Assembly: GCA_000648925.1 (NCBI GenBank)
Contig: JFHF01000014.1
Location: 62,001-126,000, forward strand
Origin: Caballeronia jiangsuensis
GTDB lineage: Bacteria > Pseudomonadota > Gammaproteobacteria > Burkholderiales > Burkholderiaceae
Length of the DNA: 64,000 nucleotides
Direction: 5' to 3'
Below the pieces are notes generated by a model. The model did no database searches, was not told where the DNA came from, and saw nothing but the letters and a program-made list of their open reading frames with translations. The translations under genes and the position numbers were made by a program. Within the stretch, counting starts at the first letter, position 1; each line of letters starts with the position of its first letter. Shown in pieces: positions 37,837-47,002 of the stretch.

Positions 37837-38586
37837 ATGAACTCCGCTTTCGACGAAGCCGAATCTCGCGCGCGCCATTTTCCCGGACTGTCGCGCATCG
37901 GCGCGCTCATCGCCGATCCCGGCCGCGCCGCGATGCTCTGGTCGCTGATGGACGGCACCGCGCGCCCCGCCGGCGAACTGACGATGATCGCGGGGCTGTC
38001 GCCGTCGGCGGCGAGCGGGCATCTCGCGCGTCTGACCGAAGGCGGACTGCTCGCGCTCGAAGTGAGCGGGCGGCATCGCTACTACCGCATCGCGACGCCG
38101 GATATCGCCGCGGCCATCGAGGCGCTCGCCAATCTCGCGCGGGCGAGCGCGCCGCAGCGCGCGCCGGAACGCCCGCCTTCGGCCGTGCCGGTCGAGATGC
38201 GTTTCGCGCGCACCTGCTATGACCATCTCGCGGGCGAACTGGCCGTGCAGCTCTTCGACCGGATGATCGCGCGCAACTGGCTCGCCGCCGCCGACGATCA
38301 CGCACAGGCGCACGGCCCCGCCGCGCTCGACGCGACGCCGGAAGGCGCGCAGGCGTTCGCCGAGCTCGGCATCGACCTGAAGACACAACGCGCGCGGCGG
38401 CGCCGGTTCGCTTGCACGTGTATCGACTGGAGCGAGCGCCGGCCGCATCTGGGCGGCGCGCTCGGCGCGGCATTTCTCGAAGCGTGCGAGTCGCATGGCT
38501 GGATCGAGCACACGGCCACGCGGCGCGTATTGCGCGTGACGCCGGCGGGACATCGGCATTTCGACGGGTTTTTATCCACGCGATAA
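37837..38586 (+). CDS. ArsR-family HTH regulator with C-terminal extension
   Basis: 249 residues. The N-terminal ~85 residues form an ArsR winged helix: RIGALIADPGRAAMLWSLMD, LSPSAASGHLARLTEGGLL and the wing SGRHRYYRIATPD. The rest (TCYDHLAGELAVQLFDRM, CIDWSERRPHLGGALGAAF) is the long C-terminal domain seen in a subset of ArsR proteins without metal cysteines at the helix. The effector is unknown. The ATG at 37837 follows AGGGACATCGCC. Confidence 0.88.
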   Translation: MNSAFDEAESRARHFPGLSRIGALIADPGRAAMLWSLMDGTARPAGELTMIAGLSPSAASGHLARLTEGGLLALEVSGRHRYYRIATPDIAAAIEALANLARASAPQRAPERPPSAVPVEMRFARTCYDHLAGELAVQLFDRMIARNWLAAADDHAQAHGPAALDATPEGAQAFAELGIDLKTQRARRRRFACTCIDWSERRPHLGGALGAAFLEACESHGWIEHTATRRVLRVTPAGHRHFDGFLSTR

Positions 38587-38720
38587 AGCTTTGTTACGCG
38601 CACCTGCGCGCCGTTACAAACGGCATCGTACGGATACACGCCCCGGCGATACATTGATCCGGCAGGCCTCGCGCACCGACAGCGTCACACACGACGCACG
38701 CGCGGCCGCCGGAGAATACG

Positions 38721-40805
38721 ATGAAAATCAAGACCATCGCGGCCGCCACGTTGTGGGCGCTCGTATCGATATCGGGAACGAGCGCGTTCGCGCAAACACC
38801 GCCCGATGAGGCGGCGCAAGCGGGCCAGGGTGATCCGCCCGGACGCATCGCGCGCCTGAACTACATGGCGGGCACCGTGACGACGGAGCCCGCGGGCGCG
38901 TCCGACTGGTCCTACGCGCAGATCAACCGCCCGCTCACGACAGGCGATCAGCTCTGGAACGACGAGAACGCGCGCTCGGAAATGCACATCGGCTCGACGG
39001 CGGTGCGTCTGGGTTCATCGACGGCCCTTTCGGTCCTCGCTCTCGACGACAACACCGCGCAACTCAAGGTCGCCCAGGGCACGCTATCGACGCGCGTGCG
39101 CGAACTGCCGCCCGGCACGCGCTATGAAATCGATACGCCGAACGGCGCGCTCGCCATCACGACGCCCGGCGACGTGCGCGTGGACGTCGCGCCCGACGGC
39201 CGTTCGACGACGGTGACGGTGCGAAGCGGCGGCGTCACCGCGTATGGCGACGGCGGGTCGGTGCAGCTCGCGGGCGGCCAGCAGATGACGTTCGAGGGCA
39301 CGAATCTCCAGCAGGCATCGGCGAACGCCGCGCCCGCGCCCGATGCGTTCGATCAATGGGCCGCGAGCCGCGATGCGTCCGAGGATCGCTCGGTTTCGGC
39401 GCGTTACGTGTCGCGCGATATTCCCGGCTATCAGGATCTCGACGCCAACGGCACGTGGCGCAGCGATCCGTCCTACGGGCCGGTCTGGGTGCCGAATGCC
39501 GTTTCGGCCGACTGGGCGCCGTATCGTCAGGGACACTGGGCGTGGCAGAACCCGTGGGGCTGGACCTGGATCGACGACGCGCCCTGGGGCTTCGCGCCGT
39601 ATCACTACGGGCGCTGGGCGTATGTCGGATCGCAATGGGCGTGGGTGCCTGGCCCGATGGCCGTGAGCGCGCCGCCCGCCTATTCGCCTGCGCTCGTCGC
39701 GTTCGTCGGCGATGGCGGCAGCGGCGTCGACTGGAACGTCGCGCTGACGGTCGGCGGCATCGCGGCGGCGGGCGTCGCGTGGTTCCCGCTTGGGCCGGGC
39801 GAGGCGTGGCGTCCGCATCGCGATGGCTGGAGTCAGCGTTATTACGAGCGCGTGAATCGGAATGTCTATGTCGATCGCTCGGTGCACGTGAACAACACGT
39901 ACGTGAACTACCGCGCCCCGCGTGGGCTGACGGCCGTGCCCGCGAACATGTTCGTGCATGGTCAGCCGGTCGGACGTCAGCCGTATGCGGTCGATCCGTC
40001 GCGCTGGCACAATCCGCATTTCTTCGCGGGAGCGCCGGGCATCGCGCCGGCGCACGACAGTTTTGCGCCCGGTGCGCGGCGCGCGGATTATCGGCCGCCG
40101 CAGGGCGGATTCGGACGTCCGGTGGTCGCGACGCGCCCGCCGGTCGCGCCGCCCGGTTTCCACGATCGATACGCGCAGCAGGACCGCGATGCTCACGGTC
40201 CCGGCGCGCGCAACGAACAGGTGCATCTCGTGGCGACGCATGGGCCGGCGCGTTCGGTGATCGCGGGCGGCGCGCCGCCCTCGCCCGCTCCCGCGCAGTC
40301 CGGACAGCCCGCACAGCCGCATGGCAACGGCGTCCCGCATCCGCCTCAGGCATCACAGTTCGGCGGCGGAGATCCGCACTTCGCTCACGGCGATCCGTCG
40401 CGCGGCCACGATGTTCAGAGCGGGCCGCGCGCGCCGCAGCAGGCATTTCAGCCGAACAGGCCGCCGCAGCAAGCGCAACCGCCGATGCAAACGCAGCCCA
40501 ACCACGCGCCGCATGTCGAGCGCGGCACGCCCAATCCATCGATGCAGCCCGCGTTCGCCCAACACGCGCCGCCCGCGCCGCAGCAACACCAGCCGCGCGT
40601 CGAACAGCCGCGTCACGAGATGCCGCCGCCTCGCCCGCAGCAGGAAGCGCAGCGGCCTCAGTTCCATCCCGAGCCGCCGCGCCAGCCGATGCATCAGGAA
40701 GTGCGTCAGCCACCGCATCAGGAGCCGCATCAACAGCCTCAACAACCTCAGCAGGCGCAGCAGCCGCAACACGGCGGCGGCAACAACGATCATCATCGCG
40801 GCTGA
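38721..40805 (+). CDS. FecR-domain, DUF6600-type exported protein with His/Gln/Pro-rich tail
   Basis: 694 residues: a signal peptide (AAATLWALVSISGTSAFA), a FecR-like beta domain near residues 45-190 (RIARLNYMAGTVTTEPAG, LGSSTALSVLALDD), then a Trp-rich DUF6600-type segment (WVPNAVSADWAPYRQGHWAW, GRWAYVGSQWAWVPG), and from about residue 480 a low-complexity Pro/Gln/His tail. No SigI/FecI partner is adjacent, so a role in envelope structure rather than iron signalling is more likely. It ends close to the terminator shared with the broken thyA. Confidence 0.85.
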   Translation: MKIKTIAAATLWALVSISGTSAFAQTPPDEAAQAGQGDPPGRIARLNYMAGTVTTEPAGASDWSYAQINRPLTTGDQLWNDENARSEMHIGSTAVRLGSSTALSVLALDDNTAQLKVAQGTLSTRVRELPPGTRYEIDTPNGALAITTPGDVRVDVAPDGRSTTVTVRSGGVTAYGDGGSVQLAGGQQMTFEGTNLQQASANAAPAPDAFDQWAASRDASEDRSVSARYVSRDIPGYQDLDANGTWRSDPSYGPVWVPNAVSADWAPYRQGHWAWQNPWGWTWIDDAPWGFAPYHYGRWAYVGSQWAWVPGPMAVSAPPAYSPALVAFVGDGGSGVDWNVALTVGGIAAAGVAWFPLGPGEAWRPHRDGWSQRYYERVNRNVYVDRSVHVNNTYVNYRAPRGLTAVPANMFVHGQPVGRQPYAVDPSRWHNPHFFAGAPGIAPAHDSFAPGARRADYRPPQGGFGRPVVATRPPVAPPGFHDRYAQQDRDAHGPGARNEQVHLVATHGPARSVIAGGAPPSPAPAQSGQPAQPHGNGVPHPPQASQFGGGDPHFAHGDPSRGHDVQSGPRAPQQAFQPNRPPQQAQPPMQTQPNHAPHVERGTPNPSMQPAFAQHAPPAPQQHQPRVEQPRHEMPPPRPQQEAQRPQFHPEPPRQPMHQEVRQPPHQEPHQQPQQPQQAQQPQHGGGNNDHHRG

Positions 40806-40828
40806 GGCGATGAGCAGGCGGCACAACG

Positions 40829-40857
40829 AAAACGCGCGACCCGAAGCCGCGCGTTTT
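40829..40857. terminator. Bidirectional terminator between the FecR-like gene and the thyA remnant
   Basis: Ten-bp perfect stem AAAACGCGCG/CGCGCGTTTT with a nine-base loop, flanked by A and T tracts on either strand. It sits between the convergent FecR-like gene and host thyA. Confidence 0.65.
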
Positions 40858-40880
40858 GCATGCAAGACTGAAGCGACCGC

Positions 40881-41090
40881 TCAGACCGCCATCGGTGCCG
40901 TGAGCGGTTCGTGATGCTTGTAGCCTTCCAGCGCGAAATCCTTCGGCTCGATCTTCTCGAGCCATTCCGGCTCGTAGCGCTTCGTAACCGCGTAATCGGG
41001 CACGCGATCGGAGATGATCAACTGCGGCGACGGCAGCGGCTCGCGCTTCAGTTGCTCGTGCAGCATGTCGAGCTGATTCTCGTAGATGTG
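40881..41090 (-). pseudogene. thyA: 3' remnant of host thymidylate synthase, truncated by island insertion
   Basis: The minus-strand frame reads [20 protein letters not shown], then [14 protein letters not shown] and the family-typical end [15 protein letters not shown]. This is the last ~70 residues of a ThyA with the H-x-Y-x-N dUMP-binding motif at its start. Upstream the frame continues only as FCFWFHK before a stop (TAG), with no match to ThyA. About three quarters of the gene, including the catalytic Cys, is gone. The GC-rich codon use is that of the host, unlike the island beside it. Confidence 0.85.
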
Positions 41091-41095
41091 TTTAT
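41081..41095. other. Left island junction (attL candidate) in thyA
   Basis: The change from host thyA to foreign sequence occurs at CGTAGATGTGTTTAT. The bases GTAGATGTG are the antisense of CAC-ATC-TAC, the H-I-Y codons of ThyA. GATGTG resembles the GATGTA core reported for Tn554. The exact crossover cannot be fixed without the right junction, which is not in the window. Confidence 0.55.
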
Positions 41096-41189
41096 GGAAC
41101 CAAAAGCAAAATACCAGTGGCTACGTGTCATCAGGTAAGAGCGGTAGATTCGGCCAGCTTCGACCAGCTATTTCAAAGAACCATAATTT

Positions 41190-41217
41190 TTGGCCATTTC
41201 ATCGATTGCTGTATGAT
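41190..41217 (+). promoter_or_regulatory. Possible promoter of the recombinase-thyA operon
   Basis: TTGGCC (41190-41195) and TATGAT (41212-41217), spacer 16, about 95 bp before the first recombinase start. It lies within the island's left terminus. Confidence 0.4.
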
Positions 41218-41310
41218 GGCGCGATTGGCCTCCGCAGCTTGCCGCCCCGGAGCGAAGTTCGGAGCCGCGGACTTTGGAGAAAAACAGACGTTTGTCGAAG
41301 AGATACATCG

Positions 41311-42546
41311 ATGGTGTTCGCCGACGGATTCGAGTCTCAACTGGTGAAAGTGACGAGCACCGCTTCCTCTCAAGCTACCGTGCTGTCCATCGGCGACATT
41401 CTTCAATTGTCGACGGGAAAAGCCGACTATCCCGTCTACAGTGTGTTGGACAGCCATGGAGCCGTAGTAAGGTGCATGCATCAATGGCTGCGCAGTCTCA
41501 AGGCCCAGGCTGGCCTGACCATCAGCATGGGTACTGTCGAGCAGTACGGGCGCACCCTTTCCTACCTTTCTCGCTGGATTGAACGTACGGGGCTGTACCC
41601 AAATCTCAGCATCGACGAGCAACTCACGCTGTTAAATCGCCAGGACATCGTTCGGTGGCTTGACGACATGAAACAGCGAGGGGCCGAAAGTCACAGCACT
41701 CTTCATTCACGAGAGGCCTGCGTAAGGCAGTTTCTCGACTGGTTGACGACCCAGGAAGCGGGCAAGGTGAGAGATGCAGAAAATTCCCCGTATGGACGGG
41801 ACGGCACTCTTCGCTATGTGATTGCAAGACCAAATGCGCGCAGCCCGAAGTTCATTTCCGCCGAAATCGTCGTCGAACTCTTGAACGGCATGCACAACGA
41901 ATGTGAGCGGTGCATGTTCCATGCTCAGTACGACATGGGCCTCAGGATAACGGAGATGGTGAATCTCACCGCGGGTGATATCCCCGACGATACGATGTAC
42001 AACCCCGCGTTTGAGTTCATTCCTCTTTCCGCAAAGCGGGTCAAGGGACGTGGTGGGCAGACGCCTGAAAAGAACACATTGATTTCCCGGGCTGTTCTCA
42101 AGCGAATCAAGCGCTATCACAGTAGTCGAGAGTACAAGCTTGCTCCAGACTGGGATATCCAAGACCCCAACAAGCCCGCGTTTTTGACCGCTAATCAGCT
42201 TCAGTGGAGCGCCAGAAATGCATCAAAGCAATTCAAGGCCGCCGTCCGCAGAGTTGGGCTGAACGACAATACGTCGACACACTGGATGCGTCACGGTACC
42301 GCTTACTCCGTACTGTGCTCCGACATGGGCAAAGATTATCAAGACAGGATGCTAATGGTTCAACAGATGCTTGGTCAAAGACATCTAAAGACCACAGAGA
42401 TTTACACCCAGATACCTCCTGCCTTGCTGCAGAAACTGACCAAAACAGGTAAAGAAATAAACCGGCTCGGCGAAGCTGAGCTCATCAGGGAAAGAACCTT
42501 CTTGGGTCCTGTGCAGCACGACGAAAAGCGGGGGCATCGTGCATAA
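41311..42546 (+). CDS. Tyrosine recombinase 1 of the trio (TnpA-like)
   Basis: 411 residues with a full tyrosine-recombinase active site: Arg212 (MGLRITEMVNLTAGDI), Lys245 (KRVKGRGG), His324 and Arg327 (HWMRHGTAYSVL), His358 (MLGQRHLKTT) and Tyr365 (EIYTQI). An N-terminal SAM-like core-binding domain covers about residues 50-150. The ATG at 41311 has GAAGAGA upstream. Its stop overlaps the next gene's start by eight bases. In Tn554-like and recombinase-in-trio elements all recombinases are needed together; that is family knowledge, not shown here. Confidence 0.85.
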   Translation: MVFADGFESQLVKVTSTASSQATVLSIGDILQLSTGKADYPVYSVLDSHGAVVRCMHQWLRSLKAQAGLTISMGTVEQYGRTLSYLSRWIERTGLYPNLSIDEQLTLLNRQDIVRWLDDMKQRGAESHSTLHSREACVRQFLDWLTTQEAGKVRDAENSPYGRDGTLRYVIARPNARSPKFISAEIVVELLNGMHNECERCMFHAQYDMGLRITEMVNLTAGDIPDDTMYNPAFEFIPLSAKRVKGRGGQTPEKNTLISRAVLKRIKRYHSSREYKLAPDWDIQDPNKPAFLTANQLQWSARNASKQFKAAVRRVGLNDNTSTHWMRHGTAYSVLCSDMGKDYQDRMLMVQQMLGQRHLKTTEIYTQIPPALLQKLTKTGKEINRLGEAELIRERTFLGPVQHDEKRGHRA

Positions 42547-44650
42547 GGAGCCTGTCCGCCTCTATACACCGCCCAAGCCTACTCTCTCAGACCCTTACGC
42601 GCAAATCAGGTGGATGTTTTTCCAGCTCGAGGCTGAGTTCGAAGACAAGTCCGCCGAGCGAATCCGCACAATTAAGAACGCGTACCTGCGGTTTGTGGCT
42701 GAGACAAATGCATACTACTCCGAGTTGGAGATTGACAGGCGCTTTTATCTATCCCAGTACTGGGATGCTGACGCATTGATTCGGTTCAGTAAATGGCTGG
42801 GGACTCAAGAGCTCAAAAGCAAATCTCGTTACAGTTACTACAAGACAGTTCGGCAGGTTATGGACATGGCGTATGCGCTCCGGGTCATTGACACGGTGGT
42901 GTATCACGCCCCAATGTTCAAAGGTGTCTCCGAAACGAAGGAAAGGTCAGCCTACGTCAAAAGCGAACAGGAAGTTATCAATGCTGCGGTCGCCCGGTGG
43001 ATTGGCTTGGCTAATAGTGTCCTTTCCGGTTACACCCCGACGGGAGCGGGCATACCCTATCGTCGCAAGGACTCCGTCCCGCCTATTTCGATAGATGGCC
43101 AACTGTACCAAATTTCCGAGGCTGCAAAGCGCTTTGATGTCCCCCGTGAAACTATCTCGCGACGAATTCTGGAAGGTTGGACGCCTCGACAAGCAGTTGG
43201 TCTCGACTCGCGGACTCGCGTTAGCGGCATTTCAACCGAAGTAACGATTGAGAACGTTACCTACGCGAGCATTTCCTCCGCGGGCGAAGCCTACAACCTA
43301 GACCATGGTGTCGTCGCCAAACGGCTTCGAATGGGATATACCATCGAGCAAAGTCTTGGAATTACGCCAATTTATGTGCGGAAAAGCGATGAGCGCGCAT
43401 TGCTGTGGGTCTTCGAGAACGAATTTGGCTGCGATGCCTTCGCAATGTATGAGGACTACTTCAGCCGAAATCAAGAATTGGCAGCAATATGTCCAGTTAA
43501 GCGTCTCTTGAAGCTTTTTATGCGCTGGGGCGTCTGGCCTTTCGTAGACGACCGCCTAATCATGCCTCTGGCTGTCGAGCTTAGCATGCTTACCGGCCTG
43601 AATGTGGAGTCACTAAAAATGCTTGAAGTCGACTCGTACCAGGCAGAGCACCGGCTTACGGGGCAACCGGTCATTAGCTACCGCAAACGGCGGTCCGGTA
43701 GTTCGACTCGCTCCGAAGACAGGGAACTTCATCTTCCGGTACTCGAACTGGAAGAGTTGTATCTCGAAACGTCAGTTGTAGAGAGAGTCGAGAAGCTTCT
43801 CGGGTTGGTTCTTGCCCTTACGTCGAGAATCAGAAGTGAAGCGCCTCCCGATATCGCCCGCCGGCTTTTCATATTCGAAGACGTCGAACGTTCAAGAAGG
43901 GAGGAAAGGCGAGTCATTGTCGCGATAGACCCTAAGCGTAAAGCCGGAAAATGGTATAGACGGTTTGCCACCGACGAAGGCCTCTACAGTTTGTTTGGGG
44001 ATAACTTTAATTTCAGCTTGGCTCGGTGTCGCCCGACGCTTGCGACCAACATGGTCCTCGCGGGCGCGAGCCTGTTTCACGTACAGGTGGCATTGGGACA
44101 TGAAAGCATTCAAACAACTGCGACGTATCTGGATGAGCAAGGCTTGCGGCCAATGTTCAATTGCACCGTTTCCGAGGCACTTGAGCGCATTGCTCAGCGC
44201 TCCCGAGACGCTCTGAAAGCAGAACAACCAGCGGAAGCATCCACGGAGCACCAGCCTGAGGCGACAGCGAATGGCTTTCTCGAGACACTATCCGGATGTG
44301 GTTGCAAAGACCCCTACAATCCGAGCAAGAATGTGCGCACCGCTACCAAATATGTGGAAGGCTCGGTATGTCCTCATTGGAACATGTGCTTGCGGTGTGA
44401 CAGTGCTGTCGTAACTGAGAAATCTCTCCCTAAGCTCATTGTCTACCGTAGACGCGTGGGGACAGCACTAGAAGAAGACTCTCCGGCTATCAGAGCTCGA
44501 AAAGAGCTTTACGAAGACACGGTCAAACTCATAGACGGCATCCTGGCAGCAGATGTCGTATTCCCTGCATCCGCCATTCAAACCGCCGAATGCCTTGCTG
44601 CCACAATGGACGACCTGTTGGTTGACCACCTGATTTACCAAGGAATTTGA
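42539..44650 (+). CDS. Tyrosine recombinase 2 of the trio (TnpB-like) with NUMOD1-like insert
   Basis: 703 residues, GTG start at 42539 inside the previous gene. Residues 20-150 look like a core-binding domain. Two tandem ~41-residue modules follow at 182-222 and 234-274. The catalytic domain spans about 330-540. The first catalytic position reads TGLNVESLKML, Asn355 where Arg is expected. Further on, ARCRPTLATN keeps Arg498 but has Ala for the preceding His, and LGHESIQTTATYL keeps His521 and Tyr530. A C-terminal Cys/Trp group (CGCKDPYN; CPHWNMCLRC) may bind zinc. Possibly catalytically weakened and acting as a DNA-recognition partner. Confidence 0.82.
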   Translation: MHKEPVRLYTPPKPTLSDPYAQIRWMFFQLEAEFEDKSAERIRTIKNAYLRFVAETNAYYSELEIDRRFYLSQYWDADALIRFSKWLGTQELKSKSRYSYYKTVRQVMDMAYALRVIDTVVYHAPMFKGVSETKERSAYVKSEQEVINAAVARWIGLANSVLSGYTPTGAGIPYRRKDSVPPISIDGQLYQISEAAKRFDVPRETISRRILEGWTPRQAVGLDSRTRVSGISTEVTIENVTYASISSAGEAYNLDHGVVAKRLRMGYTIEQSLGITPIYVRKSDERALLWVFENEFGCDAFAMYEDYFSRNQELAAICPVKRLLKLFMRWGVWPFVDDRLIMPLAVELSMLTGLNVESLKMLEVDSYQAEHRLTGQPVISYRKRRSGSSTRSEDRELHLPVLELEELYLETSVVERVEKLLGLVLALTSRIRSEAPPDIARRLFIFEDVERSRREERRVIVAIDPKRKAGKWYRRFATDEGLYSLFGDNFNFSLARCRPTLATNMVLAGASLFHVQVALGHESIQTTATYLDEQGLRPMFNCTVSEALERIAQRSRDALKAEQPAEASTEHQPEATANGFLETLSGCGCKDPYNPSKNVRTATKYVEGSVCPHWNMCLRCDSAVVTEKSLPKLIVYRRRVGTALEEDSPAIRARKELYEDTVKLIDGILAADVVFPASAIQTAECLAATMDDLLVDHLIYQGI
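43082..43360 (+). repeat. Two NUMOD1-like modules encoded in recombinase 2
   Basis: Residues 182-222 (SIDGQLYQISEAAKRFDVPR, then ETISRRILEGWTPRQAVGL) and 234-274 (TIENVTYASISSAGEAYN, then VVAKRLRMGYTIEQSLGI) follow one pattern: strand-Y-xS/I-EA-helix-T-I-xxRL-xxG-(W/Y)-T-xxQ-x-(L/V)-G. This matches the DNA-binding NUMOD1 module of homing endonucleases and phage proteins. The two are spaced 52 residues apart and clearly related to each other, though diverged. Confidence 0.65.
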
Positions 44651-44652
44651 CC

Positions 44653-46542
44653 GTGCCTACCACTGCGCTCGTCCCCGAACTATCCGATATTATCGCTGGC
44701 GAGGCCGTTTTCAAAGATGATATGCCAGTGTGGCTTGGCTCGTTTGGTGCCGACATCTGGCCTTTCGTTGAACCGACTTCCCCCCTTTATGAAGGGGAAA
44801 GCAGCTCAAGCTTCGTTTGGCGAGACCTCATCGAGGGAAAAGGGGCCTCCCTAAACCATCCAAGTTCGTATGCCCTGAGCAGGTATGAGTACTGTCTCAC
44901 TCGTGAGATAGTCCACGACCTTAAGATTGCTGCGGTGATTCACGGATATTTCCCCAAGCTAATCAAGCATGCGAGGAGCTCAAAGGAACAGCTCGACCCC
45001 AAAACGGTGAAACATCGCATTGACGAATTAGCAAAGTTTTTCTCGCTGGCCATCAAAGAAGGACAACGGAAGCTGAACGTCTCAATCACGCAGCTAAGCC
45101 AGGTGCCTTTCTCTCTCGTAAAAGACATCATCGCGACGTTTCCCGGGCGCGCCGCGCATCTCCGAAGAGCGTTGAAGTTGATTTCGGACCCGATGGTCCA
45201 GAAAAATCTCAGCGCGCCGTTGCAATGGGGAATATTGGACATCGAAAAATCTTCGATTGCCTGGGGTGAATCGAAGGACGAAGGCGGAATTCCCACCTTG
45301 TCCGACACCCAGTTCTTGTTTCTGTTGGACCAGTGTAAAAAGCGCATCGCGCGCTTTAAGAGCGTCGCCGGAATGGCCGTTCATGACGGTGAATGCGATT
45401 GTCTGGCTCGCTCGTTTAGTTCGCAGTCGCACGGAATCGCGGCATCCGGCCTAGACGCGTATTATAAAGTTAAACATCACACAGCGAGTGAAACTGCATT
45501 TAGCACAAGACATGGCGTTACCCTATCTGAGATGAGGGACATCATACGCGAGGGTCATCTTTCGGCCCTGCTTCTGGTTCTTCTGTTCACAGGGATGCGC
45601 GCCTCCGAAATCGTCTTCTTGAAGCGAGATTGTCTGAGCCTCCAGCATGGCTATTGGTTTCTTAACTCCAAAGAGGTCAAACAACGCCCGAAGGACGTCC
45701 CAATCAGTGAAGGCTGGCTGGCCATAGACATAACCAGAGATGCCTACGACATTCTCATGTTCATTACCGAGCGAACCGGCAATGAATATCTTTTCTCATC
45801 GCCATTTCGAGGTTACGAAGCCGAAACCGGTTATAGCAGTCACTCTCTCAACACCAAGTTCTCGCGATGGTTCAAAGAAATTGATGTGAAGGGTCTCTTT
45901 GCAGACTGGTCCTTTTCTATCCACCAGTGCAGGGAAACCCTCGTGGCACAGCTGGCTGCGCAAGAGGTCGGCATGACGTTCATCAGTATGCAACTTAAGC
46001 ATTTCCACAGCCAGTTCAATGCCATGCCTAATGCCGTCACTGCTGGGTATGGAAAGTATCGGAAGCAACTGATGACGAGCGTCGCCAACCGCCTCGCCGA
46101 AGCGAGAGAAATCGCTCTCGTGGACCTCTATGGCGAGCACGCCAAATTCGCCGGAGGTGGTGGCGCCAAACATAAGGCACGCATCGATGCTTTTTTCGCC
46201 GGCCTTGGGCTGTTCGGGGAGCAGCGCGAGCAGTACATCAAGGACATGGCCAGACGCGGCGTCAAACTTATGCCCACCAGCATCGGCAACTGCGGGAAGA
46301 ACTTCGCTATTCCTACCGAAGACACGCCGCCCCCATGTTATGGCGATTTTCAGTGTGACCCAAACTGCTCGAGCCACGTGATTACGCAACGGGCTGGAAA
46401 AGCTCTCGTCGCGCGCAAGCAGCACGCCTTAGCGGAAGCAGAGCGAGAAAAAAACCCTGGCTACAAAAAAGTCTGGTGGGGCATGGTCCAAGCGCTAGAC
46501 GGACACATTGCTAAGCTGGAACTGGAGAGTTCCGATGGCTGA
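44653..46542 (+). CDS. Tyrosine recombinase 3 of the trio
   Basis: About 629 residues from a GTG at 44653, which has AAGGA ten bases upstream; a TTG at 44647 overlapping the previous stop is the alternative. Active-site residues are complete: Arg316 (FTGMRASEIVFL), His424 and Arg427 (IHQCRETLVAQL), His450 (MQLKHFHSQF) and Tyr466 (TAGYGKY). A C-terminal Cys cluster (GNCGKNFAIP, CYGDFQCDPNCSSH) could bind zinc. A long, different N-terminal half (about 300 residues) distinguishes it from recombinases 1 and 2. The stop overlaps the next gene. Confidence 0.85.
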   Translation: MPTTALVPELSDIIAGEAVFKDDMPVWLGSFGADIWPFVEPTSPLYEGESSSSFVWRDLIEGKGASLNHPSSYALSRYEYCLTREIVHDLKIAAVIHGYFPKLIKHARSSKEQLDPKTVKHRIDELAKFFSLAIKEGQRKLNVSITQLSQVPFSLVKDIIATFPGRAAHLRRALKLISDPMVQKNLSAPLQWGILDIEKSSIAWGESKDEGGIPTLSDTQFLFLLDQCKKRIARFKSVAGMAVHDGECDCLARSFSSQSHGIAASGLDAYYKVKHHTASETAFSTRHGVTLSEMRDIIREGHLSALLLVLLFTGMRASEIVFLKRDCLSLQHGYWFLNSKEVKQRPKDVPISEGWLAIDITRDAYDILMFITERTGNEYLFSSPFRGYEAETGYSSHSLNTKFSRWFKEIDVKGLFADWSFSIHQCRETLVAQLAAQEVGMTFISMQLKHFHSQFNAMPNAVTAGYGKYRKQLMTSVANRLAEAREIALVDLYGEHAKFAGGGGAKHKARIDAFFAGLGLFGEQREQYIKDMARRGVKLMPTSIGNCGKNFAIPTEDTPPPCYGDFQCDPNCSSHVITQRAGKALVARKQHALAEAEREKNPGYKKVWWGMVQALDGHIAKLELESSDG

Positions 46543-46990
46543 CCACCGCCCGCCCGAACTGACCAGCCATATCGAACGAGAGAAGGATAAAAATGATACG
46601 CTTATCTTGGACGCGCTCGGTCAGCTTGAGGACCCTCAAAAACGCGGCAAGCGCAAGGCGACGGTCGCCGTGATATGCAAGATTACGGGACTGTCCAGAA
46701 ATACTATTCGCAACAGGCAGTGGGCTCTTGACCGGCTGAAAGCCATAAAGAAAAAGCTCAAAAGTGGCTCGGAACCCTCGGCCGGGAGCGAACCTACGTC
46801 CGAGCAGACCGAGACTACACCTAGTATGCTAAGGGCCCGAATCAAACGCATCCTTGAACAAAACGCGTTGTTATACGAGGAAATCCTTTCTCTACAAAGC
46901 ATAATCGAACGTAAGGATAGCGAGATTAACGCTCTCAAAACTAGAAAAAACCTATCAATCGTCCCGCCGGTCGGTGGGGCATCAGAATAA
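46535..46990 (+). CDS. Small HTH/coiled-coil recombination accessory protein (TnpC-like)
   Basis: 151 residues. A possible HTH lies near residues 45-72 (VAVICKITGLSRNTIRNRQW), and a C-terminal coiled coil near 105-140 (ILEQNALLYEEILSLQSIIE). Size, place after the recombinases and predicted architecture match TnpC of Tn554-like elements, which influences orientation and efficiency of transposition. The ATG at 46535 has GGAGAG upstream and overlaps the stop of recombinase 3. Confidence 0.72.
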   Translation: MADHRPPELTSHIEREKDKNDTLILDALGQLEDPQKRGKRKATVAVICKITGLSRNTIRNRQWALDRLKAIKKKLKSGSEPSAGSEPTSEQTETTPSMLRARIKRILEQNALLYEEILSLQSIIERKDSEINALKTRKNLSIVPPVGGASE

Positions 46991-47002
46991 TTGGATGTAG
47001 AT

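Noticed and set aside
41117-41310. Upstream extension of recombinase 1 to 41,086
   Set aside because: The extra 75 residues lie across the island end and promoter and have no recombinase similarity. The ATG at 41,311 has a better ribosome site.
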